Translations under genes and position numbers: made by a program
Part shown: piece after piece, positions 52,710 to 60,506 of the stretch
How the letters are laid out: every line of letters begins with the position of its first letter
How positions within the stretch are numbered: the stretch's first letter is position 1
Notes under the pieces: model-generated
What the model was told of the DNA's origin: nothing
Database searches by the model: none
Seen by the model: only the letters and a program-made list of their open reading frames with translations
Assembly: GCF_014395225.1 (NCBI RefSeq)
Contig: NZ_CP060723.1
Coordinates: forward strand, 3,534,001 to 3,598,000
Length of the DNA stretch: 64,000 nucleotides
Source: Pedobacter roseus
Lineage (GTDB): Bacteria > Bacteroidota > Bacteroidia > Sphingobacteriales > Sphingobacteriaceae
Direction: 5' to 3'

Positions 52710-53072
52710 TTGAATTATTCAGTCTATAAATATCGTCGCGAATTATTTGCCCGTATATGGGCGCTTTTGCTATTGTCGATATTTTTAAATGCGACACTGA
52801 TTGAAAGCCTGCATCACCATGTGGCAGGAAAAGTAAGTTATTGCAAGCAAAGTTCTGCTTCTGCTCATCAGCAGTTAGATTCGGCCAAGTTAAAATGTAA
52901 ACTGTGCGAGGTTTTAAAACACCGCTCTCATTTTTTCGATCTGCCTGCTCCTATAACATTCGCTCTATCTATTGTTAAACCTGAAGTTAAATCTTGTATT
53001 TACTTCGAGCAGCATACCTCTGCCTATCTCCTATCCTGTACCAATAAAGGTCCGCCACGCTTAGGAGCTTAA
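52710..53072 (+). CDS. Small Cys/His-rich membrane-anchored protein, candidate metal-binding
   Basis: A 120-aa protein; the frame opens with TTG, and no in-frame ATG or GTG lies upstream before a stop. A membrane or signal segment spans ~13-32 (ARIWALLLLSIFLNATL). The rest holds HHH (35-37), Cys45, and the pattern C-x2-C-x4-H-x2-H (Cys63, Cys66, His71, His74), then Cys96 and Cys110, and ends KGPPRLGA. The arrangement recalls DUF2946-type periplasmic proteins found next to TonB copper receptors, but I cannot confirm membership. It is the first gene of an operon with an ABC ATPase, a TonB receptor and two permeases. Metal binding is inferred. Confidence 0.6.
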   Translation: MNYSVYKYRRELFARIWALLLLSIFLNATLIESLHHHVAGKVSYCKQSSASAHQQLDSAKLKCKLCEVLKHRSHFFDLPAPITFALSIVKPEVKSCIYFEQHTSAYLLSCTNKGPPRLGA

Positions 53073-53163
53073 TCCGGTTTCCGGATTTTCTTTTTATTCT
53101 TTAATTCAATTCATTCTGTTTAATGCGCAGTCCTGTCCGGTATGCGCCTAAGCCTATATTTTT

Positions 53164-53859
53164 ATGCTTCAAGCCATTTCATTATCTAAAAATTATCAAT
53201 CTTACCAGGCCTTAAATCAGCTCAATTTAACCGTTAACCCCGGTGAAGTATTCTGTTTGCTCGGTCAAAACGGCGCTGGAAAAACCACCACCATTAATCT
53301 CTTTTTAGGTTTCATTGAACCCAGTGCAGGAAAAATCCTGATCGATAACCAAGAAATTTCCTCACACAATGATGAACGCCGCAAACACCTGGCCTACATC
53401 CCCGAAGTGGTGATGCTTTACGGAAACCTTTCGGCCATCGAAAACCTTGATTACTTTTCTAAGCTGGCAGGTTTTAAGTATGATAACCAAAGTTTAATCA
53501 ATTTTTTAAATCAATGTGGTTTACAGGAAACTGCTCACAACAAACATTTATCGGGCTTTAGCAAAGGCATGCGTCAAAAAGTAGGCATCGCCATTGCACT
53601 GGCCAAAAATGCCAAGATTATATTAATGGATGAGCCGACCAGCGGACTCGATCCTAAAGCGACGGCCGAATTTACACAACTGGTTAAACAGCTGGCCGCA
53701 GAAGGCAAATCGATTTTAATGGCCACGCATGATATTTTTAATGCGGTAAACGTGGGCTCGCATATCGGCATTATGAAACAGGGCGAACTCATCCATACGC
53801 TAAAGGCCAGCGAAATCAGTGCTGCCGATCTTCAGGAATTATACTTACAAACCATTTAA
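53164..53859 (+). CDS. ABC transporter ATP-binding protein
   Basis: A 231-aa ATPase. Walker A is LLGQNGAGKTTT (~35-46), signature LSGFSKGMRQK (~124-134), Walker B IILMDEPTSGLD (~150-161), with the switch His in MATHDIFNAV. It is of the NosF/CcmA-like group that pairs with ABC-2 permeases. It serves the two permeases encoded at 56380 and 57953, with a TonB receptor gene set between them. A gap of 16 bp separates it from the receptor gene. Such ATPases drive export of, or gliding- and metal-related handling of, a substrate that is not known here. Confidence 0.9.
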   Translation: MLQAISLSKNYQSYQALNQLNLTVNPGEVFCLLGQNGAGKTTTINLFLGFIEPSAGKILIDNQEISSHNDERRKHLAYIPEVVMLYGNLSAIENLDYFSKLAGFKYDNQSLINFLNQCGLQETAHNKHLSGFSKGMRQKVGIAIALAKNAKIILMDEPTSGLDPKATAEFTQLVKQLAAEGKSILMATHDIFNAVNVGSHIGIMKQGELIHTLKASEISAADLQELYLQTI

Positions 53860-53875
53860 AAAACGAATTCATTTC

Positions 53876-56380
53876 ATGAACCCAACATATAGAGGTCTTT
53901 CTATTTTCCATAAGTTTGCTTTATTACTGCTTTTCAATGCAATTTGCCTATACAGTTTCGCTCAGGTGAAGGTAAGCGGAAAGGTAACCGATGCCCAGAA
54001 TCAGGCCATTTACAAAGCCACCATTAAATTTAAGAATGGCAAAGATCAATTGATTACCAGCAGTGATTCGCTTGGTAATTTTTCGCTTATTTTACCCAAA
54101 ACGGCTAATTATACCCTTACGATAAGTGCCATTGGCTACAGGAGTTTTAGCCAGATATACGCGATTAATACAGGCGATTTAAAACTGGATGCCATTACGC
54201 TTCAACCCAGCAATGAAGAATTGCAAACGGTGGAAGTAATTGGTACCAACGGCAAAAAATATTATGGCAATTATTCTTTCTCCGCTACTAAAACGGCCAC
54301 TTTAAACAAGGATATTCCACAGGCCATTTCTTCAGTTTCGAAAGAGTTAATTGCCGACAGGCAGGCCGCGGTACTTGCTGATGCAGTAAAAAACGTCACC
54401 GGTGTATCGCAAAGCAGTTATTACAATCAATTTTCCATCAGGGGGATTAACCAGAACGAAGAAGGGGCCATTATTAACGGCATGCGTACCCATCAGTATT
54501 ATTTCAACCAGCCTTTAACGAATAACCTGGAGCGGATAGAAGTGATAAAAGGTCCGGCAAGTGCTACCTTTTCGAGCGTCGACCCTGGGGGAAGCATTAA
54601 CCTGGTAACTAAAAAGCCACTCACCGAAGACCGTAAAGAGATCAGCCTTTCGGCAGGAAGTTTCAGCACCATCCGTGGCGCTTTAGATTTTACAGGACCG
54701 TTAAATACAGAAAAAACGCTGCTTTACCGGCTTAACCTTGGCTACGAAGACAGTAAAAGTTTCAGAGACCTGCAATACAGAAAAGGTTATATCATCGCGC
54801 CTTCTTTCTCCTATATTCCTAACGACCGTACCAGTTTAAACGTAGAGGTGGTGATGAACAACAGCAATTCGAGGTTAGATCGCGGTCAGGCTATTTTTGG
54901 GGCCATTGCCGGACAAACGGATTTAAAAAGTACACCAATCAGTTTTAACATGGGCGCCAGCAACGACCGTTTTAACAGTCAGGATTTAATGCTGATGACT
55001 AATTTTTCGCATAGCCTTACTAAAGATATCGGAATTAATGTGGCTTACATGAAGCAAAACTGGACAGAAGATCTGTTAGAACACCGAACCACCAATGCCT
55101 TTGGGGTGGATGAAAATAACCAGCCTGTTCCTACCCTTGCGGCCATGCGTGCGGTTCAGCGACAACAAAAATGGCGTACCGATAACCTGAGCAGCTATTT
55201 TAGCATGAATGCCAATACTTTTGGATTAAACCATAAACTGGTTATAGGATACGACAGGATCAACACCCAGAAACTGCGTGGTGGTGGCGAAAATTCGGCC
55301 CAGGGATACCGTTTAAAGGATGGTACCATCGCTGCAAGATATGATCCCACCAAAAAAGACCTCTATCAGTTTAAAGTAGTAAATGGTGTAAATGCGCCAG
55401 TGCCCAATGTAGAGCACTTTAACCTGGCCAATCCAACATATACCATCAAGAATTTAAGCGATTATATTTTTACGAAAACAGAAATTCCGCCAGCCTACAA
55501 CCTAATCAATGCGGTGTATCTGCAAGATCAGATCAAATATGAAAAGCTGACGTTAACGCTGGGCCTGAGACAGGAATGGTACGAAGATTACAGCAATTAT
55601 AAACTCGCTACCGAAAAAAGGATCGACCAGCATAAACTTTTGCCCAGGATCGGACTTACTTATGCCATCAACCCAAATATTAACCTGTATGGAACATATT
55701 TACAGGGTTACCAGCCACAGGGCAATACTTCTACACTGGTTATTGTACCTCCGCCAGCAGGCAGCAATTTTAAACCTTTAGAAAGTGATTTAAAAGAAAT
55801 CGGTGCAAAATCAGAATGGCTGAATAAAAACCTGATGGTAAATGTTTCAATTTTCGAGATTAACCAGAAAAACCTGTTGATGAATGCCAACGACCCTTTG
55901 GATGTAAACCGTTTAATTGAGCGCGGTGCGCAGCGCAGCCGGGGCATAGAGCTGGAGGCATCGGGTTTTATCAGACCAAACTGGCAGTTTAACGCGGGTT
56001 ATAGTTATGTTGACGCCATTATCAAAGATGATTTTAATCCTGCCTTAATTGGCGAACGGGTACAGAATACACCAAAACACAGTGCCAGCCTTTGGACACG
56101 CTATAATTTTGAAATACAAAAGTTAAAGGGCATTGGGCTTGGTGCAGGTGTTCAATACAGCGGAGATAAACTTCCATTGTACATCAGGGATTTTGTACTT
56201 CCGGCCTATACCCTTTTTGATGCCGCAATTTATTATTCGCCTGCAGGTGCTAAAGTTCAGCTGGCTGTAAATATGAACAACATCCTTAATAAAACCTATT
56301 GGGTGGGTGCCCAAAATTACCTCCGCCTTTTTCCAGGCACGCCAAGAAACGTAATGTTTAACGTAACGTATAGAATATAA
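53876..56380 (+). CDS. TonB-dependent receptor, siderophore-receptor type
   Basis: An 834-aa outer-membrane receptor. The ATG at 53876 gives a signal (FALLLLFNAICLYSFAQ); the frame extends upstream into the ATPase gene without a signal. A carboxypeptidase-like domain (~35-115) precedes the plug: PQAISSVSKELIADRQAAVL, then VTGVSQSSYYNQFSIRGINQ and RIEVIKGPASATFSSVDPGG, the siderophore-receptor style rather than the SusC style. The barrel ends NVTYRI. No SusD partner follows; the two downstream genes are ABC-2 permeases, the first overlapping the receptor stop by one base (TAATG). It likely imports a metal complex or copper, with the substrate unknown. Confidence 0.92.
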   Translation: MNPTYRGLSIFHKFALLLLFNAICLYSFAQVKVSGKVTDAQNQAIYKATIKFKNGKDQLITSSDSLGNFSLILPKTANYTLTISAIGYRSFSQIYAINTGDLKLDAITLQPSNEELQTVEVIGTNGKKYYGNYSFSATKTATLNKDIPQAISSVSKELIADRQAAVLADAVKNVTGVSQSSYYNQFSIRGINQNEEGAIINGMRTHQYYFNQPLTNNLERIEVIKGPASATFSSVDPGGSINLVTKKPLTEDRKEISLSAGSFSTIRGALDFTGPLNTEKTLLYRLNLGYEDSKSFRDLQYRKGYIIAPSFSYIPNDRTSLNVEVVMNNSNSRLDRGQAIFGAIAGQTDLKSTPISFNMGASNDRFNSQDLMLMTNFSHSLTKDIGINVAYMKQNWTEDLLEHRTTNAFGVDENNQPVPTLAAMRAVQRQQKWRTDNLSSYFSMNANTFGLNHKLVIGYDRINTQKLRGGGENSAQGYRLKDGTIAARYDPTKKDLYQFKVVNGVNAPVPNVEHFNLANPTYTIKNLSDYIFTKTEIPPAYNLINAVYLQDQIKYEKLTLTLGLRQEWYEDYSNYKLATEKRIDQHKLLPRIGLTYAINPNINLYGTYLQGYQPQGNTSTLVIVPPPAGSNFKPLESDLKEIGAKSEWLNKNLMVNVSIFEINQKNLLMNANDPLDVNRLIERGAQRSRGIELEASGFIRPNWQFNAGYSYVDAIIKDDFNPALIGERVQNTPKHSASLWTRYNFEIQKLKGIGLGAGVQYSGDKLPLYIRDFVLPAYTLFDAAIYYSPAGAKVQLAVNMNNILNKTYWVGAQNYLRLFPGTPRNVMFNVTYRI

Positions 56381-57828
56381 TGCCGAATAGAATTATTACG
56401 ATAGCCAAACAGACCTTTAAAGCAGCTTTTAATAATAAAGCCACCCTGGCCTTAACCCTTTTATTGGGTTTATCGCTTTGCCTGGCCACTTATGTAGGCT
56501 GGCAAAATTATAAAACACAGAACAATCAGCGCCTGCATTATAAAGAACTCGTGCGGGCACAATGGCTGGCAAAGCCCGATAAACACCCGCACCGGATGGC
56601 ACATTACGGCTACCTCGCTTTCCGCGAAAAACACGAACTGAGTTTCTTCGATTTTGGGATCGAAAGTTTTGCGGGTGTATCGATCTTTTTAGAAGCACAT
56701 AAACAGAACACGGTAAATTTCAGCGAAGCGGGTTTCTCTAATGGCATGTTGCGTTTCGGCGAAATCAGTGTGGCCATGGTGTTACAGCTGCTGGTACCTC
56801 TATTGATTTTCTTTATGGGTTACAACAGCATTTCCGCTGAAAGGGAATCAGGAACCTTAAAAATCCTGTTGTGCCAAAATGTAAGCTGGAAACAACTGCT
56901 TTGGGGCAAAACCCTGGGCATTATTGGCGTATGCCTGTCTATATTTCTTCCACTCATCCTGCTTACCATCCTACTGTGGGCATCTTTAAGCCATTGGCAG
57001 ATCAGTGCCGATTCCAGTTTGCGTTTACTGGTGCTGATTTTTAGTTACGCGGTTTATTTTTTCATTGTTGCAGCACTTACCGTTTTGGTTTCGGCCTTTG
57101 TCCGCAGTTCAAAAGCAGCTTTAATTACCTTATTGTCCTGCTGGATATTTTTCATGGTAATTATGCCAAGGATAACCCAGGCTGTTGGTGTAAAAATCCA
57201 CCCTTCGCCGGCTAAAATAGAATTTGCCGATGCCATTGCCAGCGATATTAGTAAACAGGGCGATAGCCACAATCCCGACGATCCGCATTATGCTGCCATT
57301 AAAGATTCCCTGCTCCAGATGTATGGTGTTGATGATGTAAAAAAACTTCCTTTTAATTATGGTGGCTACATTATGGCCGAAGGAGAAAAGATTACTTCTA
57401 AAATTTACAGCAATCACCAGAAAACACTGAATAAAACTTTCGAAAAACAGAACGAAATTACTACAGTGGCAGGTTTCTTTAATCCATATCTGGCATTAAA
57501 GCATATTTCGATGGCTTTAACCGCATCTGATTTCAACACTTTTGTCGATTTTCAGAACCAGGCAGAAGCCTATCGTTACCAGCTTGCCCAAAAGATGAAT
57601 AAACTGCAGATCGAAAAGATCAGCAACATTGCGCCTGGTGAAAACGAAAAACCATTGGCCATCAGTAAGAAAAACTGGGCAGAGCAGCCCGATTTTAATT
57701 ACCGTTTCGGGAAGTTGCACACCGTAATTTCAAATGAATTATTGGTACTGTGCGCTTTAAGCTTTTGGCTCCTGACCACTATTTTCTTGCTCCAATATGC
57801 CACCAGATGGATTAAAACAATATTATAA
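56380..57828 (+). CDS. ABC-2 type permease with large extracytoplasmic loop (DUF3526-like), 1
   Basis: A 482-aa membrane protein, coupled to the receptor by the shared base of TAATG. An N-terminal membrane segment (LTLLLGLSLCLATYVGW) is followed by a ~110-residue soluble loop, then helices including MVLQLLVPLLIFFMGYNSI and the cytoplasmic SAERESGTLKILLCQNVSWKQL, typical of NosY-like ABC-2 permeases. Three more hydrophobic segments come next, then a ~150-residue loop (~270-430) and a last helix (LCALSFWLLTTIFLL). The soluble loops recall DUF3526 proteins. It pairs with the ATPase at 53164 and the second permease. Confidence 0.85.
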   Translation: MPNRIITIAKQTFKAAFNNKATLALTLLLGLSLCLATYVGWQNYKTQNNQRLHYKELVRAQWLAKPDKHPHRMAHYGYLAFREKHELSFFDFGIESFAGVSIFLEAHKQNTVNFSEAGFSNGMLRFGEISVAMVLQLLVPLLIFFMGYNSISAERESGTLKILLCQNVSWKQLLWGKTLGIIGVCLSIFLPLILLTILLWASLSHWQISADSSLRLLVLIFSYAVYFFIVAALTVLVSAFVRSSKAALITLLSCWIFFMVIMPRITQAVGVKIHPSPAKIEFADAIASDISKQGDSHNPDDPHYAAIKDSLLQMYGVDDVKKLPFNYGGYIMAEGEKITSKIYSNHQKTLNKTFEKQNEITTVAGFFNPYLALKHISMALTASDFNTFVDFQNQAEAYRYQLAQKMNKLQIEKISNIAPGENEKPLAISKKNWAEQPDFNYRFGKLHTVISNELLVLCALSFWLLTTIFLLQYATRWIKTIL

Positions 57829-57845
57829 ACATTTGTCGTTAAAAA

Positions 57846-57887
57846 AGCCACAGATTCACAGATTGTATTTTATCTGCGAATCTGTGG
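57846..57887. repeat. Hairpin repeat, CACAGATT class
   Basis: A 17-bp stem with one mismatch (GCCACAGATTCACAGAT, 57846-57862, pairing with 57871-57887) has an 8-nt loop, in the gap between the two permease genes. It could be a repeat element, or a transcript-processing or partial-termination hairpin. A related palindrome lies at 59363-59424. Confidence 0.8.
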
Positions 57888-57952
57888 CGACTAAAATAAA
57901 AAATTGAAGAAAAGAAAGTTTTGCACCAAAGGTGCATAGTTTCAACTAATGA

Positions 57953-59326
57953 ATGAGACCAATGAAACAATATATATATCAACTCGAATTTAAACTCTTT
58001 TTCAGAAATAGCCCGGCATGGATCGGGATTATTGTATTGCTGGTAACAGGCTTTGCCGGATTGTATTTTGGCAAAACATTTATAGCCAGACAACTGGCCG
58101 TAATTGAAAAAGCAGCTGTTTTGCAAAAGAAAAACACCCTCAATAATATCGATCACTTTGGTAAAGATATTGGGCTGTTTTTTTTCCACAATAAATTCTC
58201 AGTGGTCAATACACCAGATCCCTGGTCAGCATTTGCAAACGGACAAAGAGATGTAAATCCTTACCTGATTTCAGTAACTATGCTGGGTTTGGAAGGACAA
58301 CTTTACGATACCGACATCAATAATCCGGTCAGTTTACTCATGGGCAATATGGACCTAAGCTTTGTTTTTATCTTCCTGTTCCCACTGGTGATTATCGCTT
58401 TTACTTACAACCTGCTTTCCGAACAGCAGGAAAGTGGCGTTTGGTCGCTGTTAAAATCGCAGACGGGGAAATCGTTTACCATTATCAGGCGAAAATTTTC
58501 AATCAGGGTAGTGGTGATTATTGGGGTAGCTATTGTATTATTTATGGTCGCAAAATTTTATTTAAACCTACCGGTCGATCTTACTTTTTTAGCTGTATTT
58601 GCCTTAACCATTTTGTATCTGTTTTTTTGGTTTGCGGTATCTTTCTTTTTCATTTCGCTCAACAAATCTTCTAATTTTAATGCTTCGGCAATGGTGGCAG
58701 TTTGGGTACTCATCTGCATCGTTATCCCGGCATCCCTCAATCTTTTCCTAACCAGGAAATATCCGATACCAGAAGCTTTACAAAATGTAATCAATCAGCG
58801 CGAGGGTTACCACGAAAAGTGGGATATGGCAAAAGAAGTAACCATGAAACCTTTTTTCGAACATTATCCACAACTTAAAAAATATCCTTTCCCGCAGGAA
58901 AAAACATTTAGCTGGTTTTGGTACTATGCCATGCAGCAAATGGGCGATGACCAGGCTTTGGAGAGCAGATTGGCCATTCAGCATAAGCTCGAATCCAGAC
59001 AACACTTTACCCAAACGGTTGCTTTATTCTTCCCTCCCATACAAACCCAGTTGGGGATCAATAAAATGGCAGGATCTGACCTGGATAATCACCTGGATTT
59101 TCAGCATGCGGTTAGAAAATATCACGAACAGATCAGGCTGCATTTTTACCCTAACATTTTCCTCAACCAGGGCGTAAATGATACCGATATTAAAAATTAC
59201 AAACCCGAAAAGTATATCCGGCAGCAGGTACCATCGGTTTGGGTGAATTTATTATCGATAATGCTGTTCGCCTCTATTTTAATGGTTATTTCAATTTTTA
59301 ATTTTAGAAAGGCAAACCGTTTTTAG
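57953..59326 (+). CDS. ABC-2 type permease with large extracytoplasmic loop (DUF3526-like), 2
   Basis: A 457-aa membrane protein; the start could also be the ATG at 57962. Like its neighbour it has an N-terminal helix (WIGIIVLLVTGFAGLYFG), a soluble loop, then FIFLFPLVIIAFTYNLLSEQQESGVW, the cytoplasmic coupling segment, three further helices (VVVIIGVAIVLFMVA, FAVFALTILYLFFWF, AMVAVWVLICIVIPA), a second large loop (~265-430) and a final helix (LLSIMLFASILMVISIF). Both permeases form the likely transmembrane pair for the ATPase. It is separated from the first by 124 bp holding a 17-bp hairpin, so its expression may differ from that of the upstream genes. Confidence 0.85.
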   Translation: MRPMKQYIYQLEFKLFFRNSPAWIGIIVLLVTGFAGLYFGKTFIARQLAVIEKAAVLQKKNTLNNIDHFGKDIGLFFFHNKFSVVNTPDPWSAFANGQRDVNPYLISVTMLGLEGQLYDTDINNPVSLLMGNMDLSFVFIFLFPLVIIAFTYNLLSEQQESGVWSLLKSQTGKSFTIIRRKFSIRVVVIIGVAIVLFMVAKFYLNLPVDLTFLAVFALTILYLFFWFAVSFFFISLNKSSNFNASAMVAVWVLICIVIPASLNLFLTRKYPIPEALQNVINQREGYHEKWDMAKEVTMKPFFEHYPQLKKYPFPQEKTFSWFWYYAMQQMGDDQALESRLAIQHKLESRQHFTQTVALFFPPIQTQLGINKMAGSDLDNHLDFQHAVRKYHEQIRLHFYPNIFLNQGVNDTDIKNYKPEKYIRQQVPSVWVNLLSIMLFASILMVISIFNFRKANRF

Positions 59327-59362
59327 AGATAACATTTACAGATTATTGAATCTAATAATTTG

Positions 59363-59424
59363 TCCCGCAGATTACGCGAAGTACGCAGATTTCATTTCAG
59401 CGTAAATCATATTAATCTGCGGGA
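59363..59424. repeat. Palindromic repeat, CGCAGATT class
   Basis: A 12-bp inverted pair (TCCCGCAGATTA, 59363-59374, and 59413-59424) is exact, with inner ATTACGC/GCGTAAAT partial pairing. It lies 36 bp after the last permease gene. Confidence 0.75.
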
Positions 59425-59452
59425 TTATTGTGATCAAATTTATTCATTATAG

Positions 59453-59502
59453 CTGTCATCCTGAGAAACAATTTCCTTTATGAAAATCAATATTAATGAC
59501 AG
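59453..59502. repeat. GTCAT-bounded palindromic repeat, CTGTCATCCTGAG class
   Basis: CTGTCAT (59453-59459) pairs with ATGACAG (59496-59502); the left side reads GTCATCCTGAG, the same opening as the palindrome inside repeat copy B at 30803. Confidence 0.6.
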
Positions 59503-59535
59503 AAGAAACTTCGCACAATGATAAGCCGCCAAATT

Positions 59536-59653
59536 CGTCATTGCGAGAAGGCTTTTTCAGCCGACGAAGCAATCTTTCTAACAAAGATCGCTAGCAGGAA
59601 AGATTGCTTCCCCGAGAAATCGGGACAGGCTTTCGTTCCTCCTCGCAATGACG
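59536..59653. repeat. Nested palindromic repeat, GTCATTGCGAG class
   Basis: The outer arms CGTCATTGCGAG (59536-59547) and CTCGCAATGACG (59642-59653) are exact; the inner arms GAAGCAATCTTTC (59566-59578) and 59598-59610 are an exact 13-bp pair. It is the largest unit in the window at about 118 bp, with no coding role. Confidence 0.85.
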
Positions 59654-59736
59654 ACCTTTCTAAATCTGTCAATGGTAGGGATAATTATTTCATAAAAGAC
59701 ATATTTTTTTTGCAAAATGGCAGGCTGCGCGAGATC

Positions 59737-59820
59737 GTCATTCCCAACCCGATAGCTATCGGGTCGATTGGGAACCGTAATGCAATCGCTTTAAGATTCC
59801 CGCCTGCGCGGGAATGACGG
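59737..59820. repeat. Two adjacent palindromic units
   Basis: The first (59737-59774) begins GTCATTCCCAACCCGATA and is a diverged copy of 45484-45515 with an extra CGA in its right arm. The second (59791-59819) is identical to 6701-6729. Confidence 0.8.
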
Positions 59821-60506
59821 CGGTACTATGGAATCCTTTCAATAATAGCGCAGCGTAGGATCCCCCTAACCATAAGATGGTAACTCCTTGCAACACGGAT
59901 AATTCTCAAATATCTACAAACAAAAATCTTATAATATTAATTAATAAAAAATACAATTAATACTAATTTAAAATACAAGTTAATTTTTATTAAAAATTTA
60001 ATGTATTTACTTAACCTCAAATACAAATACCCAATTTCATCATATTTAAGTATTTAAACACCTTTTTATTTTAAAAAACACAAAACAATAAGCTTAAAAC
60101 ATACCAAAAACTAAAAAATTCGTTATAAACCACTATAAATCAGTTTATTTGTAAATTATAGGTTTAAAAAATTAATTTGCTCTTAATATACAGCTAACAT
60201 TTAACTGTTTTAACAGTTCGTTTTATTAAAAAACAATAAAATATCATAATAACCAGGACTTATCTGTTCATAAAATTCATTTTTGTTCATGAATATGTTT
60301 AGGTGAGCCCTCCCGTTCAGTTCATTCATTCCCCTTTATTTAAAACAATCTGCCATAATCAATTCGTATCTTGGTCTAATTAATCATACACACTAATAGC
60401 GGCGCTAAAAAGCTGTCTTATTGTGTATTACGGCAGGCATAAAGAACCATTATGTTTCGCTTAGAAAAATCCACCAAACAGATTAGAAAGATTAAAATCT
60501 AAAGCC

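Larger units (their letters stand above)
59327..60506. other. 1180-bp gene-free region: palindromic repeats, then A/T-rich DNA
   Basis: The left half (59340-59820) is a cluster of at least five palindromic units annotated separately. The right half (59900-60260) is strongly A/T-rich and homopolymer-rich, with no open frame worth reporting; it may hold the promoter of the large synthase. An inverted pair ATACACA / TGTGTAT at 60386-60392 and 60422-60428 lies about 80-120 bp before the start codon. Confidence 0.6.

Noticed and set aside
59518..59817. 99-codon plus-strand open frame
   Set aside because: It runs through three palindromic repeat units; the protein has no family features and the frame is a by-product of the repeats.
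60179..60204. TACAGCTAAC near 60190 as a third copy of the susC upstream element
   Set aside because: Only the GCTAAC side matches, and the orientation is wrong for the synthase gene.
60452..60502. Short ATG frame before the synthase
   Set aside because: It is only 16 codons with a stop before the real ATG at 60507 and shows no leader-peptide features.
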